From positions 62,001 to 126,000 of the forward strand of contig QHWB01000062.1 of the NCBI GenBank assembly GCA_003222395.1: DNA of 64,000 nucleotides, given 5' to 3'. This DNA is from Acidobacteriota bacterium (GTDB taxonomy: Bacteria; Acidobacteriota; Vicinamibacteria; Vicinamibacterales; CAVVIG01). The notes beneath the pieces were generated by a model. The model was given only the letters and a program-made list of their open reading frames with translations. It was not told the origin of the DNA and did no database searches. Positions 1 through 8,597 of the stretch are shown here, piece by piece; position 1 is the first letter of the stretch, and each line of letters begins with the position of its first letter. The position numbers and the translations under genes were made by a program.

Positions 1-1589
1 TGAACCACTTCAGCGTGGGCCGTCAGAGCTACGGCGACGCCAACATGGTCAACCAGGCCCGATCGTACACATTCAGGAATCAAGTGCCGACGCAGGTCTC
101 GATCTATGCGACGCCGTTGGGCCCCTATAACACCGCGATCGAGAATGGCGTCTACGCTCAGGATCAGTTGACCATCCGGAGGCTGACATTGAACCTGGGC
201 TTGCGGTACGCCGTGTATGACGCGTTTATCCCGGCACAGCAGCTGCCGGCGGGCCCGTGGGTGCCCGCCCGCGATTTTCCGGCCGTGGAGCACTCGCCGC
301 GCTGGCAAAACCTCAGCCCTCGCGTGGGCGCGGCCTACGACCTGTTCGGCGGTGGCAAGACGGCACTCAAGGTGTCGCTGGGCCGGTATGCGGCGCGCAA
401 TACAGGCATCGGTGTCGACATACCCGTGCAGAACCAGGCTGTCAGCACCACGAGACCATGGAACGACACGACCTATCCCGTTGGTGATCCTCGCCGAGGA
501 AATTACGTTCCCGATTGCGATCTCATGAACCCCTCACCCAACGGCGAGTGTGGACAGTGGTCGGATCTCAGCTTCGGCCAAGTCAGCGGCGGCAATACGC
601 GCCGGGCGGCCGATGCGCTGAGCGGCTTCAATCGTCAGAATTACAACTGGCAGGGCTCGGTCTCGGTGCAGCATCAGCTGCGGCGGAATATCGGACTCAC
701 TGCCGCGTATTTCCGCACCTGGTACGGCGGATTTCTGGCCGTCGACAATCAGTCCGTGACGCCGGCAGACTACGATCCATTCTGTATTACGGCGCCGGTA
801 GATCCGCGATTGCCAACCAGCGTGAGTGGCCAGCAGTTCTGCGGGCTCTACGACGTCAAGCCGCAGAAGTTCGGCCAGATCGACAACCTCGTCACGCAAG
901 CGTCGCACTATGGGAGGCAGAGCGAGGTCTTCAACGGTCTCGATGTTCTCATCGACGCGCGGTTTGGGCACGGCGCGCAGATCCAGGGGGGCCTGGGCAC
1001 GGGGCGTACTGTCCTCGACAACTGCTTCTCTGTTGATTCGCCGTCCACGCTCGTTGCCGGTCAGCCCGTCGCCGTGGGCGGGGTCTTGGTGATCCCGACA
1101 CAGGACCCGCGACCGGGATTCTGCCGCATCAGCCAGCCGTGGGGAGCCGCGACCCAGGTCAAATTCTCGGCTGTCTACCCGCTGCCCTGGGAAACGCAGA
1201 TCAGTGCCACGTACCAAAACGCTCCCGGGTTCCCGATCGCGGCGAGCTACGTGGCCAGCAATGAAGAAATCAGGCGGTCGCTGGGCCGGAACCTCGCGGC
1301 ATGCCCGAGCCAGACGGTGGCTACATGCAACCAAACCGTTACCATCGATCTGATTCCACCCAACACACTCTTCGATGATCGAATCCAACAATTGGATCTT
1401 CGTTTCAGCCGGACCTTCTCGATGGGCCGAGCCAAGGTGCGGGGAAATTTCGACATGTATAACGTATTTAACGCGAGCACCATCCTCAACGAGCAAACAC
1501 GATACAGCACGCAGAATAACCAGTGGCTGAACGCGATACAAATAATGGGCGCGCGGCTTTTGAAATTCAGCGCTCAATTGACGTTCTAG
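1..1589 (+). CDS. TonB-dependent receptor, C-terminal part (5' end outside window)
   Basis: The reading frame is open from nt 3 and has no stop before 1587-1589, so the gene begins upstream of the window. The visible ~528 residues look like the outer-membrane beta-barrel of a carboxypeptidase-regulatory-like (Oar-type) TonB receptor. They show repeated barrel phrases such as YAQDQLTIRRLTLNLGLRYA, SPRVGAAYDLFGGGKTALK and a DMYNVFNAST motif near the end, and the chain ends in aromatic Phe (LKFSAQLTF), as outer-membrane barrels usually do. In this family the plug and N-terminal regulatory domain, here missing, bind TonB and import a large substrate, usually a glycan fragment or siderophore. The substrate cannot be told from the sequence. 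The next gene lies on the opposite strand and converges on this one. Confidence 0.9.
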   Translation, partial: NHFSVGRQSYGDANMVNQARSYTFRNQVPTQVSIYATPLGPYNTAIENGVYAQDQLTIRRLTLNLGLRYAVYDAFIPAQQLPAGPWVPARDFPAVEHSPRWQNLSPRVGAAYDLFGGGKTALKVSLGRYAARNTGIGVDIPVQNQAVSTTRPWNDTTYPVGDPRRGNYVPDCDLMNPSPNGECGQWSDLSFGQVSGGNTRRAADALSGFNRQNYNWQGSVSVQHQLRRNIGLTAAYFRTWYGGFLAVDNQSVTPADYDPFCITAPVDPRLPTSVSGQQFCGLYDVKPQKFGQIDNLVTQASHYGRQSEVFNGLDVLIDARFGHGAQIQGGLGTGRTVLDNCFSVDSPSTLVAGQPVAVGGVLVIPTQDPRPGFCRISQPWGAATQVKFSAVYPLPWETQISATYQNAPGFPIAASYVASNEEIRRSLGRNLAACPSQTVATCNQTVTIDLIPPNTLFDDRIQQLDLRFSRTFSMGRAKVRGNFDMYNVFNASTILNEQTRYSTQNNQWLNAIQIMGARLLKFSAQLTF

Positions 1590-1655
1590 AAACGGCGGCC
1601 GGGCGGCGCGGTGATTGGGCGAAGGAGGAGAAACCAAGCCCGCGCCCGCCGGTTT

Positions 1656-2852
1656 CTACGGCTTCGTAGCCGGATCCCAGTGCTCGTCCGCCTTGCCGTC
1701 TGCGAACCGCCACATGTCGAACCAGGTCGACGTGTACGTTTTCGACGGATCCTTGGAATCCTTGTACTCGCGCGCAATCACGACTGTAACCAAATCGCCA
1801 TCAGCCAATACGGCGACGACTGGAGTGGTCAGCTTGTCGCAGGTCGGCGTCTTCGGTCGGCTCCCGAAAAACTTCACGACGGCGTCTCGCCCCGAGGCGA
1901 CGTTTGGATTGTGCTGAATGTAGCGCGCGGTCAGCCACTTGTCGGCTTCGTCCCAATGGTTGCACTGCAGCAGCTCCTTCATGATGTGGAGCGCCGCCTG
2001 CTTGTTCGTGTTCAGCTTCGCGTTCTTGTCTGTAAAGAGCGCTTCGGGATTCGCGCCGCCTTTCACAGGTTCTTGAGAGATGCCTGACGCGGCTGGCTCC
2101 ATCCCTTTCGCCCTGATCACTGGGAGTGCATCTGGCGCCGTGAGGAACGCGATCAAGTCTCTGGCGGCGCTGCTTGCCTTCGCGCGCGCGTCGATTGCGG
2201 CGACCATGACGATGTAGCTTTGCGTGTCCGCAGGGAAGGTGCCGAGCAATTCGGCTCCGCGAATCGGCAGGATTTCACTCACCGGCAGCACGCCGAGCTC
2301 TGCCTCGCCGCGGACGACCGCCTCGCCGACTTCCTCTCCCGTTGCGGTCAGCTTGCTTTTGGCTTTGAGATCGTCGGCGATTCCGAGGCGTTGGATCAAC
2401 GCCGCGAACGCGACGCCGCTGGCGCCCTCCTTCGCGTACGCGATCGATTTCGCGCCAAGGAGTGAGCGCTTGAAAGCTTCGGACGTGGTGATGTCGGGCT
2501 TGTGGGCGCCCGCACGTATCACGATTCCCAGGCCGGACCGCGCCAGGATCGTGCGCGAATCGGCAGCGACTCTCCGCTCTTTGATCAGGTCGTCGATCGC
2601 GGCGGGCGTGAGAATGGCTAGATCGAAGATCTCGCCAGCCTCAATGTGCTGCTTGAGTACCGCGGCGAGACCGTATCGGACGGCGACCTTCTGCTGCGTC
2701 GCGCGCTCGAATTGTGGAGCGAGATCCTCCATCACGGTTTTGAAGCCGGTGGAGCACAGGACCTTGATGTCTCCCGTCTGCGCAGCGACAGGACAGGACA
2801 CCAGGATCGCGACGGCGAATCCCACCACAGAGGCCGACCGGTTGAATTTCAT
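1656..2852 (-). CDS. Secreted ModA-like substrate-binding protein fused to a SnoaL-like domain
   Basis: 398 aa. Start chosen at 2852: GGAGGA lies 3-8 nt upstream of the ATG and a signal peptide follows (MKFNRSASVVGFAVAILVS, cleavage near PVAAQ). Residues ~27-250 resemble periplasmic molybdate-type binding proteins (ModA/PBP type 2): an opening IKVLCSTGFKTVMEDLAPQF, DLAILTPAAIDDL, and a GEAELGVLPVSEI phrase typical of the second lobe. Residues ~275-398 resemble a SnoaL/NTF2-like fold (HWDEADKWLTARYIQHNP, VTVVIAREYKD, WFDMWRFADGKADEHWD). No ModB or ModC gene is nearby, so this is an orphan binding protein and probably not a molybdate importer. It lies 34 nt downstream of the DUF1080 gene on the same strand, probably one transcript. 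Role unknown; ligand binding or sensing is inference. Confidence 0.85.
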   Translation of the reverse strand: MKFNRSASVVGFAVAILVSCPVAAQTGDIKVLCSTGFKTVMEDLAPQFERATQQKVAVRYGLAAVLKQHIEAGEIFDLAILTPAAIDDLIKERRVAADSRTILARSGLGIVIRAGAHKPDITTSEAFKRSLLGAKSIAYAKEGASGVAFAALIQRLGIADDLKAKSKLTATGEEVGEAVVRGEAELGVLPVSEILPIRGAELLGTFPADTQSYIVMVAAIDARAKASSAARDLIAFLTAPDALPVIRAKGMEPAASGISQEPVKGGANPEALFTDKNAKLNTNKQAALHIMKELLQCNHWDEADKWLTARYIQHNPNVASGRDAVVKFFGSRPKTPTCDKLTTPVVAVLADGDLVTVVIAREYKDSKDPSKTYTSTWFDMWRFADGKADEHWDPATKP

Positions 2853-2886
2853 GCGTCCTCCGAAAACCCTGCGATTCCGTTCCTCG

Positions 2887-3774
2887 CTACTTCGCTGCAA
2901 ACTCCGGCGGGATCGCCGTAATCGATCGGATCGCGATGTCACGAAAGAAGACCTCGGCGCCTTCCGATTGGAGGATGATCTGGCCGGATGTCACGGGCGC
3001 CGGCACGTCGCCATCGATTCGCACCGGTCCGTGAAGACGCATGACCACCTTGCCGTTCACGATGTGAATCGCGTCCTCGCCGAATACAATCAACTCCACA
3101 ATGTTCCAGTCGCCGGTCCGCTTTTCGTTGTCAGGCTGTTTGATGCATCGACCGGACGCGCCCTGGCTTTGCGAAAAGAACGTCCACTCGCCGGCAGGAT
3201 CGTAGTCGTATAACGGCGGCTGCGTGCCGGCGCGCGCTTTCGCGCGAACAGCGATCGCCGACCCGATCGCGTAGAGATCGCCGACATCATGCTCCTGGAT
3301 TTGCAGCTCAATCGAGCGTGCCCACGTGCGTCCGCCGACTCCCGGCGGCGCGTGAACGTGGTACAGCAGCCCGCTGTCGCGCGGCGTTGCTGGTCCGTCG
3401 CGCGGCGGCCATTTCTTTTCGCCCCATTTGAACTGCAGTTTCAGGTGATAGTCCTTGAAGGCCTCTTTGCTCCTGAGCTCGCCGAATACCTCGCCCGAAA
3501 TCCGGATCGCGGGCCGCCCATCGACATCACGGAGAACGGTGAACACCTTGAGCGGGTCGCGGCCGGACCCGATTGGCTCGGTATAGTTCCCGTTCGCGTC
3601 CTTCTTCAGTCCCGGCACGTCGGAACCTGGCTCGGGTTGTCGCATCCACGTCGTCCAACCGTCGAGATCCCTGCCGTTCCAGAGCGGCGTCCAGCCGCTT
3701 TGGCCGTGAATGGCGACGGCGCCCAGCAAGACGCTCAGGAGGATTACGGCCGACGGCTGGCGAGAGGCTGCCAT
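2887..3774 (-). CDS. Secreted DUF1080 (3-keto-disaccharide hydrolase-like) protein
   Basis: 295 aa. An N-terminal signal peptide (MAASRQPSAVILLSVLLGAV, AIHGQ) is followed by a DUF1080 domain with the typical opening GWTPLWNGRDLDGWTTW. Further family features are KDYHLKLQFKWGEKKWPPRD, the DSGLLYHVHAP strand, IELQIQEHDVGDLY, and the closing GQIILQSEGAEVFFRDIAIR. The domain is a concanavalin-like jelly roll found in many secreted glycan-processing proteins of Acidobacteria, Planctomycetes and Bacteroidetes; some relatives hydrolyse 3-keto-glycosides. The start has no Shine-Dalgarno, but a TATAAT box lies 9 nt upstream, suggesting a nearly leaderless message. It is probably co-transcribed with the ModA-like/SnoaL gene downstream. 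Sugar substrate unknown. Confidence 0.9.
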   Translation of the reverse strand: MAASRQPSAVILLSVLLGAVAIHGQSGWTPLWNGRDLDGWTTWMRQPEPGSDVPGLKKDANGNYTEPIGSGRDPLKVFTVLRDVDGRPAIRISGEVFGELRSKEAFKDYHLKLQFKWGEKKWPPRDGPATPRDSGLLYHVHAPPGVGGRTWARSIELQIQEHDVGDLYAIGSAIAVRAKARAGTQPPLYDYDPAGEWTFFSQSQGASGRCIKQPDNEKRTGDWNIVELIVFGEDAIHIVNGKVVMRLHGPVRIDGDVPAPVTSGQIILQSEGAEVFFRDIAIRSITAIPPEFAAK

Positions 3775-3783
3775 GAGTGGCGA

Positions 3784-3814
3784 ATTATAGGTGTCAAGAC
3801 AGTGCTATCGTCAA
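3784..3814 (-). promoter_or_regulatory. Candidate sigma-70 promoter of the DUF1080 gene, nearly leaderless
   Basis: On the minus strand TATAAT (3784-3789) lies 9 nt before the ATG at 3774, with TTGACG (3809-3814) 19 nt further upstream. The -10 box matches consensus fully; the -35 spacing is long. Transcription would begin within about 3 nt of the start codon. No Shine-Dalgarno is visible, which agrees with leaderless initiation. Confidence 0.4.
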
Positions 3815-3836
3815 CGCGTACTCCGAGCGATCTCTT

Positions 3837-4113
3837 CGGTTGTCTGCTTCGCGCGACCGCATCTTCCTGACCGCTGCGCGTGACGGTCGCCTGATCACCA
3901 TCTGCCTTGATCGACACACAGGACGCATTCTCTGGGAGCGCGAGGCGCCGCGGCCGCGCGTGGAGAAACTCGACAGCCGGAACGGCCCTGCCGGGCCGAC
4001 GCCTGCCACTGATGGCGTCAACGTTCGCAAACCTCCCGAACGGCAACGCGCGTTCGTGGATCGACCTCGATTCGAACGGCGTCGTGTCCGCGAGCGAGTG
4101 GGCTATTTCTTGA
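3837..4113 (+). pseudogene. Relic of a PQQ-like beta-propeller protein
   Basis: A decayed fragment. The first frame encodes RIFLTAARDGRLITICLDRH followed by TGRILWEREAPRPRVEKLDS and NGPAGPTPATDG, which is the signature start of secreted PQQ-like beta-propeller proteins. Near 4025 the match moves to another frame that reads SWIDLDSNGVVSASEWAIS, resembling the EF-hand-like stretch found far downstream in such proteins. The propeller body is therefore deleted and a frameshift joins the ends. There is no start codon, signal peptide or ribosome site. The 3' end overlaps the terminal codons of the opposite-strand gene. The family assignment is from memory of motifs, not a search. Confidence 0.65.
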
Positions 4114-4897
4114 AATACCTGTTCCGTGGATCCTTGCCGACGATGTGAGGGAGGTCCTTGTTGTTCTCGTTGCAGATGTACTCCATCAGCTCGTCGCCGT
4201 GCTGATAGGTCGAGTGGCCGTACAGAGTAAACGGCCTTGTATAGGCTCCCGGATCCTCGACGGTAATCTCATAGTCCAGACGATCGACGTCCGGACGCCG
4301 ATAGCGCTCGATGATGTGCAGTTGTTCCGTGTGCGGGTGGCCTGCGAAATCGAACCAGAACCTGTCGTTGAATCCCACTGAATCCACAACCAGCGTGTCG
4401 CCTTCCCACCGGCCAATCGAGTGGCCGTACCAGGTCGGATTGGGATCCTCGGGATGCTTCCGGCCGTCGAGGAATATCTGGCGATAGCTGTGGATGTTGC
4501 CTTCGAACAGGAAGAACAGGTGCGTCGCTGTCTGGAGAATGCGCCACGGGTACGGGGCCTGCCGGGGAACACCGGCCGGAAGGCACTGAGCCTCCGGATC
4601 ATCTTTGGACATGCGCTCGCGCGCGATCTTTTCCGCCCACGGCTGGAGAGGAAGCTCCTCACCGTTCTTCAGCGCATCGTGGATGTCGAAGATGAAATTC
4701 CGATCCGCGCCCCAGATCCCGGAGAAGTCCACCTTGCCATCAGCCGCCCGCGGCGCGGGCGCGGCCTTGGCCTTCTCAGCGACTGCTGCTCGTGCACGAC
4801 TTTCTTCTTGCCGACCGGCGGTAGCGAGAAAGGTGATCAGCACGACGCCGGCGAGGGTGACCGCCGTGACGATTGGGCCTGGGAACCGCTTGATCAT
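4103..4897 (-). CDS. Secreted or membrane-anchored protein of unknown function
   Basis: 264 aa. The start is well supported: AGGAGG lies about 6 nt before the ATG. The N-terminus (MIKRFPGPIVTAVTLAGVVL) is a signal peptide or single anchor, then a charged Ala/Lys linker. The rest is a conserved acidobacterial-type domain with DGKVDFSGIWGADRNF, AQCLPAGVPRQAPYPWRI, a WYGHSIGRWEGDTLVVDSVG stretch and FNDRFWFD. Proteins with the phrases 'DxSGIW', 'CxPxGxPR' and 'SxGxWEGDTLVVDTxGF' are abundant in Acidobacteria beside TonB receptors and dehydrogenases, but I know no biochemical function. It stands alone, with the DUF5655 gene divergent from it. Histidine, aspartate and cysteine residues are conserved-looking, but a catalytic site cannot be named. 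Confidence 0.8.
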   Translation of the reverse strand: MIKRFPGPIVTAVTLAGVVLITFLATAGRQEESRARAAVAEKAKAAPAPRAADGKVDFSGIWGADRNFIFDIHDALKNGEELPLQPWAEKIARERMSKDDPEAQCLPAGVPRQAPYPWRILQTATHLFFLFEGNIHSYRQIFLDGRKHPEDPNPTWYGHSIGRWEGDTLVVDSVGFNDRFWFDFAGHPHTEQLHIIERYRRPDVDRLDYEITVEDPGAYTRPFTLYGHSTYQHGDELMEYICNENNKDLPHIVGKDPRNRYFKK

Positions 4898-5051
4898 CAG
4901 GGGCCTCCTTCGTCTGTCGTTGCGCTGCCGTCACGCGTGTGTTCGAGCGCGAATCCCTGGCGGTTGCCAATCGTCCGACGGGACCGTCGGGAGCGTGCGC
5001 GCGTGATGGCATCTTACCAGTCAGTCTGAACGCCGCCAAAACCATTCAAGA

Positions 5052-5564
5052 ATGTCTGAAAACTACAATGAGCGGATGGCCGGACGCGAGTGCCACCATT
5101 GCCACGAGTGGATCGAGGAAGGCGCAGCGCACGACTGTTGGACGACGACCGAGGCGGCGCTGACCGAGGACTTGTCCGATGACTTGCGCGACGCGTGGGA
5201 GCGGCTGCGCGACACTGCCGCCGCCTTCGGCGACCAGCGGATCTACGCGTCGGGCACTGCGATCATGTTCTCGCGCCAGTCCTGCTACTTCTTCGTGCGT
5301 CCGCGGAGGAGTCACCTGCAGGTGTGCGTGTTCCTCGACCGTGCCGTCCGCGCGCCACAGGTCCGCCGTGTCGAACGCAAGTCAGCGTCGAAGCTTGCGA
5401 ACATCATTCACGTCAGACATCGAGACGAGGTGGAGCCGCCGATTACGGACTGGCTGCGCGAAGCCTACGATCTCCCTGACAAACTGGCCGCGCGTGCCGA
5501 CAAACCAACAACGCGCAGGAAATCGAGGACGAAGGGCACGGGTCGTCGGGTAAGCAGGGGATGA
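5052..5564 (+). CDS. DUF5655 domain protein with N-terminal CxxC motif
   Basis: 170 aa from ATG 5052; an equally good start is the in-frame ATG at 5076 (MAGRECHHCHEW), preceded by GAGCGG. The N-terminus has a CHHCHEW zinc-finger-like CxxC and a later H-x-C (AHDCW). Residues ~45-145 match the DUF5655 pattern: RIYASGTAIMFSRQSCYFFV, RPRRSHLQVCVFLDR, RRVERKSASKLANIIHVRHR, and a closing TDWLREAYDLPD. The last ~20 residues are Arg/Lys-rich. The family is small and soluble, of unknown function, sometimes linked to DNA-related contexts. It is isolated between two opposite-strand genes, so context gives no role. Confidence 0.8.
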   Translation: MSENYNERMAGRECHHCHEWIEEGAAHDCWTTTEAALTEDLSDDLRDAWERLRDTAAAFGDQRIYASGTAIMFSRQSCYFFVRPRRSHLQVCVFLDRAVRAPQVRRVERKSASKLANIIHVRHRDEVEPPITDWLREAYDLPDKLAARADKPTTRRKSRTKGTGRRVSRG

Positions 5565-5598
5565 CGCTCATCGATCGCGGCGTCGACTCGACCACCGT

Positions 5599-8232
5599 TC
5601 ATTCCGATCGAAGCGCTTGCAACACATCGACGCGCGATGCACGCGCAGCCGGCATCAGCGACGCCACGGCCGCGGCGGCGGCGAGCAGGATCGCCGCGCC
5701 GATTACAGCCAGCGCGCCCGGCAGCTGCACCTGTCCGAAGAATTTCGCCGCGACCCACGCCAGCGCGTAACCGCCGACCGCTCCGGCCGCGATCCCGATC
5801 GCCGCGATCCGCACCCCTTCCGAGAGGACGCGCGCCAGGACGTGACGCGGCGCCGATCCAACCGCGAGGCGCACGCCGAACTCACGGATCCGCGCGCTGA
5901 CCGAGAAGGCGAGAACGCCGGCCACGCCGACAACGGCGATCAGCAGTGCGATGCCGGCGAACGTGGAGAAAACGAAGGCGTTCAGCCGCTCCGGCGACAA
6001 CACCTGCGCACGGACGTCCTCCAGCGTGGCGGCGCGCTCGACCGGCTGTTCGGACGAAATCTCCCGGATGACGCGCGTCACTGCCGGAACGAGCGCGTAC
6101 GGTTCGCCCGCGGCGCGGACGAACAGACGGCCGGCGAAGCCTATCTGCTGGACGGGCTGATACACCGTCGGCTCCGGCGTGCGGACGAAATTCTCGTCGT
6201 CCATGTCCGCGACCACTCCGACAATGCGGCACGGTTTCTGGAGCCCGAACAGTTTGGCGATCGGGTCGGTCCATGACAGCTGTCGGTTCACGGCGTCGCC
6301 GTTCGGAAACAGCCGTTGCGCGAAGCTTTGACTGACGACGACGACCGGTTCGCCGCCACGGCGATCATCATCGGTGAAGTCACGGCCGGCGAGGATCGGG
6401 AGGCCGAGCACGGCAAAGAAGCGAGGCCCGACAATGCGCATCCGCGCGTACGGATTTTCTTCGCCGTCCGCGCGTGTGTAGCCCTCGACTGTGAATTGCA
6501 TGCGAGGCATGCCGTGATCGCGCCATGGTACCGTGGCGCCGACGGACACAGCGTCGACTCCAGGCAGCGCGCCGACGCGACGCGTCGATTCCCGAAAGAA
6601 ATCGACCTCTTTCTGACCGAACACCCCGGTCGCTGACGGGGGGACATCGAACACCAGCACGTGCCGCATGTCGATGCCGGTATTCGCCGTCTGGAGCGTG
6701 ACGAGCGTCGTGACGAGCATGCCCGCGCCGGCGAGGAGCACGAAGGAGAATGCAATCTGCGCAGTCGCGAACGCGCGCAGGCGGCGATTGGTTCCCGGCG
6801 TAATCCGGACGCCGCCGGTCGCGAGACCGAGTCCGGCCGGCGCGTGCGGCGACGGCAGGCGGGGGACGTACGCCAGCAGGACGGCCGCCGCCATCGCCAG
6901 AGCGGCGCCCACCCACACGACGCTGTTGTCGACGGTCACGTCGAGCGCGCGGACCGAAAAGCGCGCGGCATACCGCGCGACGATCGCGACGAACGGCTGC
7001 GCGAGTATCACGCCCAGCACGGCGCCGGCGCCGCAGAGCACGAGACTTTCGGCCAGCAGCGTGCGTCGAAGCGCGCCGTGCCCGGCGCCGAGCGCCGCTC
7101 GCACGGCCAGCTCGCCTTCGCGGCGCACGGACCGCGCGAGGATCAGGTTCGCGACGTTCGAGCACGCGATGATGAACACGACGGCGGCCGCGGCGAGGAG
7201 CACGATGAGGATCGTCCGCGCGGGCGCCGCAATCTGATCGCGCAGCCGCTTGACGCTCAGTTGTACGTTTGCCTTCGCCGAGTACGCCTCCGGGTGCTCG
7301 CGCACGAGCGCGCCCTCCACCGTCGTCAGCTCCGCGCGCGCCGCTTCGATGGAAGCCCCGGGCGCGAGGCGGCCGAAGAGCTCGGTCATCCGGTGTGTGC
7401 GGTTGGTGACCATCGTCGCCCCGAGATGATGCGGGCTGGTGACGACGTTCGCGATGATCTCCGTGTCGGCGGGATAGGGCACCGACGGCTCGAGCACGCC
7501 GACCGCGGTTGCAGTGCGCGGCCCGAGACGGACGGTCTTCCCGATCACGCTCGGATCGCTGCTCAACGAATTGGTCCAGAACCGATGCGTGAGCACAACG
7601 GCTGGCATGGCGTCGGGACCATCGTCTTTCGCGTTCAGCAGCCGGCCGAGTACGGGACGAAGGCCCATCACCTCGAAGTACGTTCCGTTGACGACGCCGG
7701 CCTTAACGACGCGCGGCTCGCCGACGAGACCGATCATCGTGAAATCGACGGTGGAGAATTCACCCAGCGCGCTGACGGTCGTAACGCGCGCCCTGATGTC
7801 GTTGATTTCCGGGACGGAGAACGTCATGTTCGCGGCCCCGATCCCCCGTCCGCTCTGGCGGATGTAGATCAGGCGATCTTCGTCGCGGTTGACGAGCGGC
7901 CGGAGCAGGACGCCGCGGACGACGCTGAAAATGGCGGCGTTGGCGCCGATGCCGAGCGCGAGCGTCACGACGACCGTGGCGGCGAGGCCCTTGGCGCGCA
8001 GCAGCGAGCGGAGGGCGAACCGGAGATCCCGTCCAAGCGCCTCGGCCGCGTCGAACCAACGATGGCGCCAGACGCCTCGTATCGAATCGCGTGTGAGCGT
8101 GATGTTGCCGAATTCCTTCAGCGCGGCCAGTCGGGCGGACGTCGGATCCTCGCCGCGCTCGATGCGCTCCTTGATGCTGATAGCCAGATGGCCGCGAATC
8201 TCTTCGTCGAGCTCGTCGTCGTGAGGCCGCAT
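5599..8232 (-). CDS. ADOP-type ABC transporter permease (MacB/FtsX family)
   Basis: 877 aa from ATG 8232, which lies 2 nt after the padR stop; this start gives the usual ADOP N-terminus (MRPHDDELDEEIRGHLAIS) and excludes a long non-conserved extension. Residues ~1-70 form the short helical DxxxEELxxHL region with a REFGN-like KEFGNITLT stretch. Two MacB periplasmic-core plus FtsX modules follow, with four TM helices in each half: the first opens LATVVVTLALGIGANAAIF, and FtsX segments include AAAVVFIIACSNVANLILAR and the closing ASRVDVLQALRSE. This is the acidobacterial duplicated orphan permease architecture, normally without a linked ATPase. It is translationally coupled to padR and probably repressed by it. 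The substrate is unknown; family members act in efflux or envelope transport. Confidence 0.92.
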   Translation of the reverse strand: MRPHDDELDEEIRGHLAISIKERIERGEDPTSARLAALKEFGNITLTRDSIRGVWRHRWFDAAEALGRDLRFALRSLLRAKGLAATVVVTLALGIGANAAIFSVVRGVLLRPLVNRDEDRLIYIRQSGRGIGAANMTFSVPEINDIRARVTTVSALGEFSTVDFTMIGLVGEPRVVKAGVVNGTYFEVMGLRPVLGRLLNAKDDGPDAMPAVVLTHRFWTNSLSSDPSVIGKTVRLGPRTATAVGVLEPSVPYPADTEIIANVVTSPHHLGATMVTNRTHRMTELFGRLAPGASIEAARAELTTVEGALVREHPEAYSAKANVQLSVKRLRDQIAAPARTILIVLLAAAAVVFIIACSNVANLILARSVRREGELAVRAALGAGHGALRRTLLAESLVLCGAGAVLGVILAQPFVAIVARYAARFSVRALDVTVDNSVVWVGAALAMAAAVLLAYVPRLPSPHAPAGLGLATGGVRITPGTNRRLRAFATAQIAFSFVLLAGAGMLVTTLVTLQTANTGIDMRHVLVFDVPPSATGVFGQKEVDFFRESTRRVGALPGVDAVSVGATVPWRDHGMPRMQFTVEGYTRADGEENPYARMRIVGPRFFAVLGLPILAGRDFTDDDRRGGEPVVVVSQSFAQRLFPNGDAVNRQLSWTDPIAKLFGLQKPCRIVGVVADMDDENFVRTPEPTVYQPVQQIGFAGRLFVRAAGEPYALVPAVTRVIREISSEQPVERAATLEDVRAQVLSPERLNAFVFSTFAGIALLIAVVGVAGVLAFSVSARIREFGVRLAVGSAPRHVLARVLSEGVRIAAIGIAAGAVGGYALAWVAAKFFGQVQLPGALAVIGAAILLAAAAAVASLMPAARASRVDVLQALRSE

Positions 8233-8234
8233 GG

Positions 8235-8594
8235 CTACTCCTTGTTCGCGGGCGCCGGGTTCATGACGCGTCCGATTGCGTCCACGAGCTGCGACCACCG
8301 ATCCCGCTCGCGCGACAACTGAGCTTTGCCCGCCGCCGTCAGCCGGTAGTACTTCGCCCGCTGGTTGGCCTCGCTCACGTCCCACTCCCATTTCAGCCAT
8401 CCGCGCTTCACGAGCCGGTGCAGCGCGGGGTAGAGGGAGCCGGTTTCGACCTTGAGCAGGTCGTCGGACTGCGCGCGGATCGCCCGGCCGATGCCGTGGC
8501 CGTGCTGCGGTCCCCATTGCAGGGTCCGGAGGATAAGCATGTCGAGTGTGCCCTGGAGAAGCTCCAGGCGCTCTTCGTCTGGGTGTTTGGCCAT
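8235..8594 (-). CDS. PadR family transcriptional regulator
   Basis: 119 aa, the usual size of short PadR repressors linked to ADOP permeases. The winged helix is plain: LLQGTLDMLILRTLQWGPQH, GHGIGRAIRAQSDDLLKVET, GSLYPALHRLVKRGWLKWEW and YYRLTAAGKAQL, followed by a C-terminal dimerisation helix. It is the first gene of a two-gene operon; its stop is 2 nt from the permease start, so the permease ribosome site lies inside padR. Two copies of a perfect 15-bp palindrome lie immediately upstream of its ATG and are the likely autoregulatory operator. In the family, binding of a small hydrophobic ligand releases the DNA; here the ligand is unknown. Confidence 0.95.
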   Translation of the reverse strand: MAKHPDEERLELLQGTLDMLILRTLQWGPQHGHGIGRAIRAQSDDLLKVETGSLYPALHRLVKRGWLKWEWDVSEANQRAKYYRLTAAGKAQLSRERDRWSQLVDAIGRVMNPAPANKE

Positions 8595-8597
8595 AGT

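Noticed and set aside
3784-3797. TTGACA just upstream of TATAAT before the DUF1080 gene
   Set aside because: Only 2 nt separate the two hexamers, so they cannot form one sigma-70 promoter; the more distant TTGACG was preferred.
6661-8322. 553-residue plus-strand open frame opposite the ADOP permease
   Set aside because: Antisense shadow; the permease frame on the other strand has the full family architecture.
8233-8517. N-terminal extension of the first ADOP permease frame
   Set aside because: It overlaps padR in another frame; ATG 8232 gives the standard ADOP N-terminus.
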